Source: Chitinophagaceae bacterium
GTDB lineage: Bacteria > Bacteroidota > Bacteroidia > Chitinophagales > Chitinophagaceae
Assembly: GCA_019638615.1 (NCBI GenBank)
Contig: JAHBTL010000034.1
Coordinates: 17,417 to 81,416, forward strand
Direction: 5' to 3'
DNA length: 64,000 nt
The notes under the pieces were generated by a model, which was not told the origin of the DNA, made no database searches, and worked only from the letters and a program-made list of their open reading frames with translations. This document shows positions 54,344 to 62,599 of this stretch, one piece after another; the stretch's first letter is position 1, and each line of letters opens with the position of its first letter. The position numbers and the translations under genes were made by a program.

Positions 54344-54475
54344 ATGAGGAAAAGAGCTTATTCTGTTATTTTGGTATTATGTTTACTGGTAGCCGTTGCT
54401 TCGGGATGCAACGCTTTTAAAGGAGGACAGAAAGGATGTGGATGCCCGAGCAAAAAAGGAATGGTTGGATACTAG
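54344..54475 (+). CDS. 43-residue lipoprotein
   Basis: A short gene: ATG 54344, stop 54475. RAYSVILVLCLLVAVASGCN is a signal peptide with lipobox VASGC, Cys near residue 24. After cleavage only about 20 residues remain, containing KGCGCPSKKG with a CxC pair. Small lipoproteins with such a Cys-Gly-Cys-Pro end occur next to unrelated genes in many Bacteroidota genomes; role unknown. It precedes the 82-residue gene by 37 bp. Confidence 0.65.
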   Translation: MRKRAYSVILVLCLLVAVASGCNAFKGGQKGCGCPSKKGMVGY

Positions 54476-54512
54476 ATGAAATTTCACCGTCATTATTCAA
54501 ATCCTATATAAA

Positions 54513-54761
54513 ATGAAAACTTCCAATCGTGATTTGCTTGTTTTGCTGAAGGATGAATCTATGAGCAACCAGGCCATTGAGCATGAAGTAGAGCAATTGA
54601 ATGAGATCCTGTTCTATGTAGAGTCTGCAGAAAACTTCTGCACGGCGAATGAGCTGATCGACATGAACCGTTATAAGATTCTTCAGGATCAGAAGTCACT
54701 GGTACAGGTAATGCACCAGGAAGAGCTGAAGCCGTTCTTTTTCATCTCCAACAAAAATTAA
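54513..54761 (+). CDS. hypothetical 82-residue protein
   Basis: Soluble and largely helical (LLVLLKDESMSNQAIEHEV, ELIDMNRYKILQDQK). No family recognised. Codon use looks like its neighbours and a terminator follows 42 bp later, so I consider it real. It may be cotranscribed with the 43-residue lipoprotein. Confidence 0.6.
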   Translation: MKTSNRDLLVLLKDESMSNQAIEHEVEQLNEILFYVESAENFCTANELIDMNRYKILQDQKSLVQVMHQEELKPFFFISNKN

Positions 54762-54803
54762 ATTCGGGACGGGGGTTGGTTAACCCTTGTTGTATGTATA
54801 CAA

Positions 54804-54842
54804 AAATGCCGATATGCTTACGCATGCCGGCATTTATTTTTT
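54804..54842. terminator. bidirectional intrinsic terminator
   Basis: AAATGCCG (54804-54811) pairs with CGGCATTT (54828-54835), with an inner ATGC/GCAT pair. The plus side ends in ATTTTTTG and the minus side in TTTTTGTATAC. It lies between two convergent genes and can serve both. Confidence 0.8.
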
Positions 54843-54907
54843 GTGCAAAACGGCGCAGCTGAAATTATATAAGGTGCCCTCCATGCTTCTACAACATTCG
54901 CTGCCGC

Positions 54908-55279
54908 TTATTTTCCTTCCAGCCTGTTGCAATACTGAAGCGAACCAAGACGGAAGCGCAACGGAATGCTGGTCGCTTTTTCAAATTGCCATTCCTTCCT
55001 GCACATAAGCCCCAGTGTTGCTATATAATGATCCGGGCGTAATGATCGCAATATCACCCTCATGCTTTTTAAGGAAGCTGGTGAGTATGGCGAAGGCTCC
55101 CGGGTTAAAGAATAGCCAATAAACCCGCTTTTAATAACACTGCTATCCGTTTTACTATTAACTGTTTTCACTGAAACCCCTTTTGTATTAAAAGCATATT
55201 CCGTTGTGATATGCTGGGCATACGCCTTAGCGAAAAAGCCTGAGCACGCGATAAAGAGGTATAAATAAATCTTACCCAA
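54908..55279 (-). CDS. small secreted protein of unknown function
   Basis: 123 residues. Signal peptide GKIYLYLFIACSGFFAKAYAQ, cleaved near residue 22. The mature part ends QFEKATSIPLRFRLGSLQYC, a C-terminal pattern I associate with small Bacteroidota secreted proteins of unknown role. The only start that fits is TTG at 55279; no ATG is in frame ahead of the signal peptide. It is divergent from the ECF sigma gene and convergent with the 82-residue gene. Confidence 0.7.
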   Translation of the reverse strand: MGKIYLYLFIACSGFFAKAYAQHITTEYAFNTKGVSVKTVNSKTDSSVIKSGFIGYSLTREPSPYSPASLKSMRVILRSLRPDHYIATLGLMCRKEWQFEKATSIPLRFRLGSLQYCNRLEGK

Positions 55280-55331
55280 ACCTGCTTTTTTAGTGTAGTA
55301 AATGTAACAATTTTAAGCGCCCGGCTACTGA

Positions 55332-55339
55332 TATCTTTG
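55332..55339 (+). promoter_or_regulatory. -7 promoter element (TATCTTTG) of the sigma factor operon
   Basis: Exact TAnnTTTG box, 16 bp before the TTG start codon of the sigma factor gene. The leader would be very short. Confidence 0.5.
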
Positions 55340-55355
55340 CAGATATAATATTCGC

Positions 55356-55874
55356 TTGGAAACAGAAGAGCTACAAAGAAAATTCCTGCAGTTTATACAC
55401 GAGAACAAAGGCATTATTCATAAAATATGCCGCCTGTATGGTCGTACCGAAGAAGATAAGCAGGATCTGTTCCAGGAAATAACCATCCAGCTCTGGAAAG
55501 CATATCCCAGGTTCAGGCAGGAATCAAAAATAAGCACCTGGATGTACCGGGTGGCATTGAATACCGCCATTTCAGATCTTAGAAAACAAAACCGGAGGAT
55601 CAATACCATTGCGCTGGAAGGATCGGCCCATGCGGATCTGCACGACGAAGCCGACCATACCGCAAAGGAAAACTGGGCTTTGCTACACAAGTCCATTGAA
55701 AGCCTTACAGAGGTGGAAAAAGCCATGATGATGCTGTACCTGGAGGATAAAAGCTATGAAGAAATGGAAGACATACTGGGGATGACACAAATAAACCTGA
55801 GGGTAAAAATGAGTCGCATAAAAGAAAAGCTGCGTAAAAAGGTGGCGGTTCAACCAGGCACGACCATTGAATGA
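55356..55874 (+). CDS. ECF-type RNA polymerase sigma factor
   Basis: 172 residues. Region 2 is DLFQEITIQLWKAYPRFRQE followed by STWMYRVALNTAISDLRK; region 4 is SLTEVEKAMMMLYLEDKSYEEM with the helix-turn-helix up to MSRIKEKLRKK. The start appears to be TTG at 55356, since no ATG lies before region 2. The stop overlaps an ATG of the next frame (ATGA), so a membrane protein is coupled to it. That neighbour may be its regulator. Target genes unknown; TraB/GumN follows in the same operon. Confidence 0.9.
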   Translation: METEELQRKFLQFIHENKGIIHKICRLYGRTEEDKQDLFQEITIQLWKAYPRFRQESKISTWMYRVALNTAISDLRKQNRRINTIALEGSAHADLHDEADHTAKENWALLHKSIESLTEVEKAMMMLYLEDKSYEEMEDILGMTQINLRVKMSRIKEKLRKKVAVQPGTTIE

Positions 55875-55891
55875 TTTTAAAACAAACGCGC

Positions 55892-56515
55892 ATGGAACTG
55901 GATGAGCTAAAAAAAATATGGATGCAGGCGGAGCATGAAACAGGCTCCGGGTCAGACGCGGCGCTGTTGGGCATGCTGCGGGAACAATCAAAAAGTCCCG
56001 TGACAAAAATGCGCCGGAATCTTTTGATTGAACTGATCGTAGTGTTGATTTCCGTAAGCGCGGTGGCGATCTATTATTTTACCGCCTTTGAGGGAAGGCT
56101 GCAGCAGGAAAGCTGGGCATATATTATCCTCGCGCTCATTTTTGTATGGTACTATTACAGGAAAAACAAATTGCTGAAATCCATGCAGTGTGTGGAATGC
56201 CGGGTAAAATCAAACCTGGAGCTACAGCTTAAAACACTCGAAAAATATATTCGGCTATATATAATTATCGGTACAGCAGTAGTACCGGTGCTTTTCTATT
56301 TTCTTTTTCATGTAGTGGTTCAGCATAATAAGATTCCACTGGAAAACTCATTTGGTCTGAAAGGACATGCCGATACATTCGCTTTGCTTTATCTGCTGAT
56401 TACAATTACTTTCACTGCTGTCCTTTATCTTATAAACAAATGGTATATCTACCTTTTATATGGCAGACATATAAAAAAGCTCAAGTCATTGATCAGTGAA
56501 ATGGAAGAAGGATAA
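55892..56515 (+). CDS. membrane protein, possible anti-sigma partner
   Basis: 207 residues from ATG 55892 (MELDELKKIW, a start common in such Bacteroidota proteins); ATG 55871, overlapping the sigma stop, would add seven residues. A short cytoplasmic N-terminus with acidic and basic helices precedes two pairs of membrane segments (about 45-65, 72-90, 121-141 and 163-183). Directly downstream of an ECF sigma gene, it may hold the sigma factor at the membrane. No classic anti-sigma motif such as a zinc-binding HxxxCxxC is seen, so the role is inferred from position. Confidence 0.65.
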   Translation: MELDELKKIWMQAEHETGSGSDAALLGMLREQSKSPVTKMRRNLLIELIVVLISVSAVAIYYFTAFEGRLQQESWAYIILALIFVWYYYRKNKLLKSMQCVECRVKSNLELQLKTLEKYIRLYIIIGTAVVPVLFYFLFHVVVQHNKIPLENSFGLKGHADTFALLYLLITITFTAVLYLINKWYIYLLYGRHIKKLKSLISEMEEG

Positions 56516-56528
56516 TAACTTTACAATC

Positions 56529-57401
56529 ATGAAGCATTTGTCAATACTGTTCGCCGCTTTTTTCGTACAACAATTGTGTCATTCCAATGCAGCTAACGCT
56601 CAAAACAATGGCAACAATGCTCTGCTTTGGAAAATCTCAGGCAATGGACTCACCAAGCCCTCTTTTGTATACGGAACCATCCATATGATATGCGCTGCCG
56701 ACTTTTCAATAGATGATACGCTGAAACAAAGTTTTAATGCAGCAGAAAAAGTATACCTGGAGGTGGATATGGATGACCCGGCAATGAATATGAAAATGTT
56801 GCAGCTTTCCATACTCCAGGACAAAAAGCTGAGCGACTTCTTCAGCCAGGAAGACTATAACAAGCTAAACGTTTTTTTCAGGGATTCTATCGGTCTGCCG
56901 CTTACAATGCTCAACACAATGAAGCCCTTTGTATTATTCAGTATTCTTACCTTAAAAACACTTCCGTGCTCCCAACAGGAATCTTACGAAATGAGCTTTG
57001 TAAAAATGGCCCGCGAACAAAACAAAGAAGTGATTGGACTTGAAACCATTGAGGAGCAGATGAAAATTTTCGATGACATGCCGGATTCCGTACAGGCACA
57101 AATGCTTTTGCGTTATGTAAACGAGTTCTCCCAGCAGAAAAAAGACTTTTCAAATATGGTGCAGCTCTACAAAAACAAAGATCTTGACGCCCTGTACAGG
57201 CAAATCATGTCTTCTCCGGATATTGCCGGGTCGGAAGAAGCGTTGCTTTTTAACCGCAATAAAAACTGGATCCCGGTTATGGAGGCAGCAATGAAAACAG
57301 GATCGTTGTTTGTTGCTGTAGGGGCGGGGCATTTGGCGGGAGAGCAAGGCATATTGAATTTACTGAAAGAAAAAGGATATACCATTGAGCCAGTAAAATA
57401 A
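56529..57401 (+). CDS. TraB/GumN family protein
   Basis: 290 residues from ATG 56529, which starts a signal peptide (LSILFAAFFVQQLCHSNAAN). ALLWKISGNGLTKPSFVYGT with the GTIHM motif, MKPFVLFSIL, EVIGLETIEEQM and the end FVAVGAGHLAGEQGILNLL are the TraB/PrgY/GumN landmarks; the GTIH and GAGHL residues form the proposed metalloprotease-like site (EreA/ChaN-like, 'TIKI' fold). It would act in the periplasm. Third gene of the sigma operon, 13 bp after the membrane protein; its end meets the convergent amidohydrolase. Confidence 0.88.
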   Translation: MKHLSILFAAFFVQQLCHSNAANAQNNGNNALLWKISGNGLTKPSFVYGTIHMICAADFSIDDTLKQSFNAAEKVYLEVDMDDPAMNMKMLQLSILQDKKLSDFFSQEDYNKLNVFFRDSIGLPLTMLNTMKPFVLFSILTLKTLPCSQQESYEMSFVKMAREQNKEVIGLETIEEQMKIFDDMPDSVQAQMLLRYVNEFSQQKKDFSNMVQLYKNKDLDALYRQIMSSPDIAGSEEALLFNRNKNWIPVMEAAMKTGSLFVAVGAGHLAGEQGILNLLKEKGYTIEPVK

Positions 57402-57414
57402 ACACAGGAGAGTC

Positions 57415-57445
57415 TTCCACCCTTCACCTTCCACCTTATACTTTC
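57415..57445. repeat. word-like intergenic repeat (CACCTT type)
   Basis: CACCCTTCACCTTCCACCTT between the convergent TraB/GumN and amidohydrolase genes, like the stretches at 43897 and 49346. Confidence 0.45.
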
Positions 57446-57446
57446 C

Positions 57447-58817
57447 CTATTGCTTTATTTTCCCTTTCAGTTGCGCCAGCCTTTCATCGATTGCCTGCCT
57501 GCTTAGCCAGCTCGTCCCAGAAAATACACCGGCCATATCGGTTGTATGCGAAATATCTTCCAGCGGGTTGCTGTTTAGCAATACAAGATCCGCAACAGCA
57601 TCTTTCTTTATCACACCCATATTCGGATCGTTGAAATATTTGCCAACATTTGCGGTAGCCGCTTGTAAAACCTGGTATGGGGTTAAGCCGGCATCCACCA
57701 TGTATTTCAACTCCTGGTGAAGAGAAAAACCCGGCACATCAAAAACCTGTGGGGCATCGGAGCCTGCAACGATGCCGACATTATTATCTGCGCAAGCTTT
57801 GATCAGCTTTTTCCTCAGCTCAATTAAAGCCATCACTTTAGCAGAATCGTATAAAGGGGCCGCCATTATATTCTTTTTAGACTGCACCCAACTGTTGAGC
57901 GTTTTTTCATCCATGTATACCATTTCCGGTTCCCTGGCAAACTCCTCTGCTGATTTTACCGGCGTGAACCAGCGCTCCGCCAAAGCCTGTGTCGGCACTA
58001 CCCAGATTTTATTTTGCTGAAGGGACCGGATAAGCGTATCAGCCAGCCTGAAGTCTGCTTTATCAGCGATATATAATCCAAATAAACCTCTTTTATCCTC
58101 CGGTATTTTTTCAATGCCCGGCACGATCGCCTCTACAAATCCGTCAAGATGATCAACAGAAGCATAACCCGCCGCAATAGCATTCCATACACCTACACCT
58201 GCTGATACATGACCCGCAAAAGGAATACCGGCTTCTTTAGCAGTTTTCGCTATCGCGTTAAAGTTTTCAAGCGAAAGCCCGGGCAGGAGCTTTAAAAAAT
58301 CATACCCGTCTTTCTTATATTTTCTAACCAGGCTATCAGCCTCTTTTACTGATTTTACCGTGCCGCCCGATAAGCCCGGAGCCCCTGCATAAAACCTCGG
58401 ACCAATAAAGAAGCCTTTTTTTATTTCATCACGCAGTATTAAATGCTGCGGATGTCCCAGCATTCCTCTTATGGTAGTAACACCGTTCAGCACATACAGC
58501 TCCAGCACTTTTTTTGCTACAGCAGTATCATCCGTGCCCGGCACATGCGCATGCATTTCTGCAAAACCGGGGATTAAAAACTTCCCTGTTCCATCAATAA
58601 CCAACGCATCTTCACCGGCATCCTGTGAGCCAGTATTACCGACATATGTAATCACTCCGTTTGCAATAAACACATCCTGCTGCGGTAATAATACTTTATC
58701 ACTGTCCATTGGAATTACCGATACATTTTTTACAACATATTTACCGGGCGTTACCGTATTGGATGTGTTACAATTTGCAAACACAATAATCAACATCAGG
58801 AGAAAAAGATTTTTCAT
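57447..58817 (-). CDS. amidohydrolase family lipoprotein
   Basis: 456 residues from ATG 58817; the frame is open for 33 more codons but the signal peptide starts here. LLMLIIVFANCNTSN is a lipoprotein signal with Cys in FANCN. The metal sites are all visible: GFAEMHAHVPG (HxH), DFLKLLPG (carboxylated Lys), AGHVSAGVG, SVDHLDGF and VAGSDAPQV (Asp). This is the imidazolonepropionase/prolidase-like branch found with other envelope-bound amidohydrolases. Substrate unknown; it likely faces the periplasm or cell surface. Confidence 0.9.
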   Translation of the reverse strand: MKNLFLLMLIIVFANCNTSNTVTPGKYVVKNVSVIPMDSDKVLLPQQDVFIANGVITYVGNTGSQDAGEDALVIDGTGKFLIPGFAEMHAHVPGTDDTAVAKKVLELYVLNGVTTIRGMLGHPQHLILRDEIKKGFFIGPRFYAGAPGLSGGTVKSVKEADSLVRKYKKDGYDFLKLLPGLSLENFNAIAKTAKEAGIPFAGHVSAGVGVWNAIAAGYASVDHLDGFVEAIVPGIEKIPEDKRGLFGLYIADKADFRLADTLIRSLQQNKIWVVPTQALAERWFTPVKSAEEFAREPEMVYMDEKTLNSWVQSKKNIMAAPLYDSAKVMALIELRKKLIKACADNNVGIVAGSDAPQVFDVPGFSLHQELKYMVDAGLTPYQVLQAATANVGKYFNDPNMGVIKKDAVADLVLLNSNPLEDISHTTDMAGVFSGTSWLSRQAIDERLAQLKGKIKQ

Positions 58818-59026
58818 ATGCGGCTGATTTATGGTGAGGGAATTAAAGATATTAAAAAGCGTTGTATGAAGGAAATAAATCAACCTGCGTATAGCAGCAC
58901 AATTAGTTTTGCACATTTTAAAATTTAGCCCTGTCCGCTGGAGGAGGCGCCCGCCCTGAATAAGAGATCTGGTACGGATTTTATTTAAATGATTTTTGTA
59001 ACTTGATTTATTTTAAAACAGAAAAC

Positions 59027-59482
59027 ATGAAAACGAGTTACACATTAATATTCCTTAGTCTGTTTCTATCATGTAGCCCGGCAGGAAAGGAATCAAAAAA
59101 TAAAGAATCAGCGCATACCAATACAAAGCCGCCTTCAGTGATCAATTGTTATAAATATGAAAGTGTATCGGATACTGTTGTTTTAAAATTAATTCATGTA
59201 GGAAAATCAATTACAGGTACCCTTGTTTATACATTAAAAGAAAAGGATAAGAACATGGGTACTATACAAGGATCAATGAGGGGGAATATACTGGTTGCAG
59301 ATTATATCTTTATGTCAGAAGGAACTCAATCCGTAAGGCAGGTGGCATTTAAGTTGGATGGAAACACTTTTATTGAAGGATATGGAGAGATTTTAGTTGA
59401 AAACGAAAAATCCAGATTCAAAAATCCAGATTCACTAACCTTTGATTCTTCTATAAAACTGTTAGAATACCCTTGTCAATAA
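59027..59482 (+). CDS. hypothetical lipoprotein
   Basis: 151 residues from ATG 59027. LIFLSLFLSCSPAGKES is a lipoprotein signal. The mature part is beta-rich with GTLVYTLKEKDKNMG and GSMRGNILVADYIFMSEG, which reads like a lipocalin-like or 'META'-type small barrel, but I cannot assign it. Convergent with ispG (11 bp apart). Confidence 0.7.
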   Translation: MKTSYTLIFLSLFLSCSPAGKESKNKESAHTNTKPPSVINCYKYESVSDTVVLKLIHVGKSITGTLVYTLKEKDKNMGTIQGSMRGNILVADYIFMSEGTQSVRQVAFKLDGNTFIEGYGEILVENEKSRFKNPDSLTFDSSIKLLEYPCQ

Positions 59483-59493
59483 GCTGTATTGTC

Positions 59494-61581
59494 TTACGGC
59501 TCTACCCACGCATCATTCTCTTTCAGCAGGTTGATCAGCTCTTCCACGGCGATATCACTGTTTACTGATCTTTTCACCACTTCCTTTCCTTTGTATAAAG
59601 TAATTTTTCCGGGACCGCTGCCTACATAACCAAAGTCTGCATCCGCCATTTCGCCGGGGCCGTTCACTATGCAACCCATAATAGCGATTTTAACCCCTTT
59701 GAGGTGATTGGTTACCGCACGGATCTTGGCGGTGGTTTCCTGCAGGTCAAACAACGTTCGGCCGCAGGATGGGCAGGAGATATATTCTGTTTTGGAAATA
59801 CGGGTGCGCGTTGCCTGCAAGACAGAGAACGCTGTATTGTTGATGAACTGCTCTACACTTTTGTTGTTGATATAATTTCTTCCGCTGGCATTTAACTGCG
59901 CGTAGTTGTTGGCAAGCAGGTCATAGCTTGCCTGTTTCATCCCCAGGCAAATTCCGTCACCAAAACCATCTAAAAACAAAGCGCCGGTTTCAGTGGCAAA
60001 ATGGATCAGGTGCTCATCAGGCGTTTGCCAGCTACTGTCGGTTATCAGTATTGCGGGGTTGTCGATCTTCTTTTCTTCTAATTGTACAAACATGCTCCGT
60101 ACAGATTGCATCGCGTTTTTATTGGGGCTGCTCAAACACAATACAACAGTACGATCATTCTTTAGCGCATCTAAACGAGCTTTATCAAAATTATTATTGC
60201 CGTTACAATCCAGCATCACAAAATTCATTGTTTTGCTCTTCACACCTCCTGAAGCAACGATAAACGCTTCCAAAGAAAATACAGGAAAGTATTTTTCCCT
60301 GTCGCTGCAGGAGATCCATTGCGAAGCAGGCACCATTACTTTCAGGGTACCGGGCAGGGCAAAAGGCAATTCGCCGTTTTCAGTATACATATAGTCGGCA
60401 GCCATATCCCCGATATTCCATTTATCCAGTCCTTCATCATAATGATAGCCAATATGCTGAAGAGCTACAGGCGTTACCTCACCTGCTTTGCTCATATCTG
60501 CAACTACCACCGGCACATGATGCCCACCGATATTGCCCACCGGGAAAGTTTCGCGGCGTTGGTATTGGAAAGGGGAATAGGCAATGGGCAATGGGCAATG
60601 GGCAATGGGCGGTGAGCTGTGGGTTATGGGCAATATATCGCCTTCCCTTCCTCCTTCTTCTTTTCTCCCTATTACCGATGGCTGATAGCTCATCGCCCTT
60701 GGCTGATATCTCTTTACAATATCCTTACACACCGGTATTTCAAATTCCGGATCTTCGGTTAGCGATACCCGTATGGTGTCGCCTATGCCATCTTCCAGCA
60801 AAGTGCCGATACCGATAGCTGATTTTATTCTTCCGTCTTCGCCATCGCCAGCCTCGGTTACACCAAGATGCAACGGGTAGTTTTCGCCAAATTCATCCGT
60901 CATCTGCCTTACCAGCAGCCTGTATGCCTGTACCATTACCTGCGGGTTGCTGGACTTCATGCTCAGGATAATATTGTGATAGTCCCCGCCTCTTGCAATA
61001 CGCAAAAACTCCATTGCACTTTCTACCATGCCCATCGGCGTATCGCCATACCTGCTCATGATCCTGTCGCTTAATGAACCGTGATTGGTACCAATGCGCA
61101 TGGCGGTACCATATTCTTTACAAATTTTAACCAATGGCGTAAAGCGATCTCTTATGCGCTCTATCTCCGCATTATATTCTGCATCGGTATATTCAATATG
61201 CTCAAACTTCTTCTTATCAATATAATTACCCGGGTTAACACGAACCTTTTCTACAATGCGGGCCGCTATTTCTGCAGCATTGGGTGTAAAATGTATATCA
61301 GCGATCAATGGAACATTGTACCCCCTTTTGTGCAATTCGTTTTTAATATTCAGTAAGTTTTCCGCTTCTTTTTTGCTGGGAGCGGTAATACGCACCATTT
61401 CCGCGCCGGCTTCAATACAGCGGATCGACTGTTCCACGGTTGCGATGGTGTCCATGGTGTCGGTAGTCGTCATGGTTTGTACCCTGATGGGATGAAAATT
61501 GCCCAGCAGGAGGTCACCGACCTTTACTTCCCTGGTTTTTAACCGTTTATATTCTGTTAAGGACTCACAATACCACTGCAT
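59494..61581 (-). CDS. ispG: 4-hydroxy-3-methylbut-2-enyl diphosphate synthase (long form)
   Basis: 695 residues from ATG 61581. TIM-barrel half: VQTMTTTDTMDT, GAEMVRITAPSKKEAENL and ALHLGVTEAGDGEDGR-type segments (HLGVTEAGDGEDGRIKSA). The middle A* domain found in Bacteroidota, Chlorobi and plants follows, and the Fe-S half ends with SCPSCGRTLFDLQ and GCIVNGPGEMADADFG, which hold the three cluster cysteines. It makes HMBPP in the MEP isoprenoid pathway and should be essential. An in-frame stretch of about 40 residues between the barrel and A* domain (near 60570-60710) is made of repeats like those of the spacers, including a 7-bp tandem repeat. A -7 box lies 30 bp upstream. Confidence 0.96.
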   Translation of the reverse strand: MQWYCESLTEYKRLKTREVKVGDLLLGNFHPIRVQTMTTTDTMDTIATVEQSIRCIEAGAEMVRITAPSKKEAENLLNIKNELHKRGYNVPLIADIHFTPNAAEIAARIVEKVRVNPGNYIDKKKFEHIEYTDAEYNAEIERIRDRFTPLVKICKEYGTAMRIGTNHGSLSDRIMSRYGDTPMGMVESAMEFLRIARGGDYHNIILSMKSSNPQVMVQAYRLLVRQMTDEFGENYPLHLGVTEAGDGEDGRIKSAIGIGTLLEDGIGDTIRVSLTEDPEFEIPVCKDIVKRYQPRAMSYQPSVIGRKEEGGREGDILPITHSSPPIAHCPLPIAYSPFQYQRRETFPVGNIGGHHVPVVVADMSKAGEVTPVALQHIGYHYDEGLDKWNIGDMAADYMYTENGELPFALPGTLKVMVPASQWISCSDREKYFPVFSLEAFIVASGGVKSKTMNFVMLDCNGNNNFDKARLDALKNDRTVVLCLSSPNKNAMQSVRSMFVQLEEKKIDNPAILITDSSWQTPDEHLIHFATETGALFLDGFGDGICLGMKQASYDLLANNYAQLNASGRNYINNKSVEQFINNTAFSVLQATRTRISKTEYISCPSCGRTLFDLQETTAKIRAVTNHLKGVKIAIMGCIVNGPGEMADADFGYVGSGPGKITLYKGKEVVKRSVNSDIAVEELINLLKENDAWVEP
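60580..60607. repeat. four tandem 7-bp units (GGCAATG) inside ispG
   Basis: GGCAATG is repeated four times without error, with GGC starting a fifth unit. On the coding strand it reads ATTGCCC, giving the peptide IAHCPLPIA. Since 7 is not a multiple of 3, loss or gain of one unit would shift the ispG frame. Confidence 0.85.
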
Positions 61582-61610
61582 ATAATCCGTATGATATAAA
61601 AAATGAGTAG

Positions 61611-61618
61611 CAAAGGTA
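61611..61618 (-). promoter_or_regulatory. -7 promoter element (TACCTTTG) of ispG
   Basis: The minus strand reads TACCTTTG, matching TAnnTTTG, 30 bp before the ispG start at 61581 and so favouring that start over an earlier one in the same frame. Confidence 0.5.
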
Positions 61619-61731
61619 AACAAAGCATAGAAAAACCTGTAGGGTTTGCAGCGCGCTCCTTATCCTCAGAAGGGGAATGGCAGCCCTGCAAACCCTGTAA
61701 GCTTAATAACAAACGGAAGGCGCGGCCTGAT

Positions 61732-62532
61732 TTAGTATTCTACATTGTACTCCGCCGCTTCGGGGCGGTTGATTATATCTGTTAGAGTGGTAAAAAATGT
61801 AACGGTTTTTTTATCGGGGGCTACCTCCACATTGTTGCCCTTATATTTTTTGACATTGCCGGGTAAAACAAATACCGTTTTGTAATTCATATCGCCTATC
61901 ATAACCGATAGCTGCTGCATCATTTGCAGCGATGAATCCTGCAATACCTTGTCGTTGAAAAGCTCTTTGTTCACCAGCGTATTGGCAATTTTTCCGGGAG
62001 CTGCAGTAAATGAATAGGCCTCCTGGGCCGGGGTTAATAAGCTTTTATTTGCCGATAAATCATCGGGCATATCTCCCGGGACGCTTTCTTCGCCTTTATT
62101 CAGCTTTTTTGAAACCCCCAGCTTATCAATAGCCGTAATATATGTACTTTTCAGATCCGGCAAATCCGAAACATTTTTAAAGGGGAAACTGAGTATAACC
62201 TTCATTTCCTTTGCTGCTTCATCTACCTTCGTCCGTAGGTTGCCCTCCCGGATCAGCTCTTTTTCTTTGGCGCTAAGCGCTGCAGAGGTATCAACGTAAG
62301 GTTTGAAATATACAATCGTATCCTTTTTCTCCAGCGCTTTTAATGAATCTTTTTGCGCACCGCCCATCTGCTCCATCAGGGCAAGCAGCTTGCTCATATC
62401 CAGCGTAAGCGTATAGATGCCGCTGTTGTTTTTATTGATCACGATCTTTTCTTCTGCGTCAAGGCAGGCTGTCAGCAAAAAAGAACAAAAGACACTTATT
62501 CCGAACAGTATTTTCTTCGTCATATTGAACAT
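61732..62532 (-). CDS. hypothetical lipoprotein
   Basis: 266 residues. ILFGISVFCSFLLTACLD is a lipoprotein signal with lipobox LTAC. The mature part starts EEKIVINKNNSGIYTLTLDM and ends KGNNVEVAPDKKTVTFFTTL, a pattern of alternating beta-strands seen in Bacteroidota proteins of unknown role. Starts at 62532 or nine bases later (MTKK); the signal is complete either way. Not tied to a pathway by its neighbours. Confidence 0.75.
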   Translation of the reverse strand: MFNMTKKILFGISVFCSFLLTACLDAEEKIVINKNNSGIYTLTLDMSKLLALMEQMGGAQKDSLKALEKKDTIVYFKPYVDTSAALSAKEKELIREGNLRTKVDEAAKEMKVILSFPFKNVSDLPDLKSTYITAIDKLGVSKKLNKGEESVPGDMPDDLSANKSLLTPAQEAYSFTAAPGKIANTLVNKELFNDKVLQDSSLQMMQQLSVMIGDMNYKTVFVLPGNVKKYKGNNVEVAPDKKTVTFFTTLTDIINRPEAAEYNVEY

Positions 62533-62599
62533 TTATAGTAAATCAAATGCAAGTTCCGGCTTTTAAAGCAATCTGCTTTACCGGCCATGGAGAATATTT

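Noticed and set aside
60580-60607. CRISPR-like repeat array
   Set aside because: The units are 7 bp, directly adjacent with no spacers, and lie inside a coding frame.
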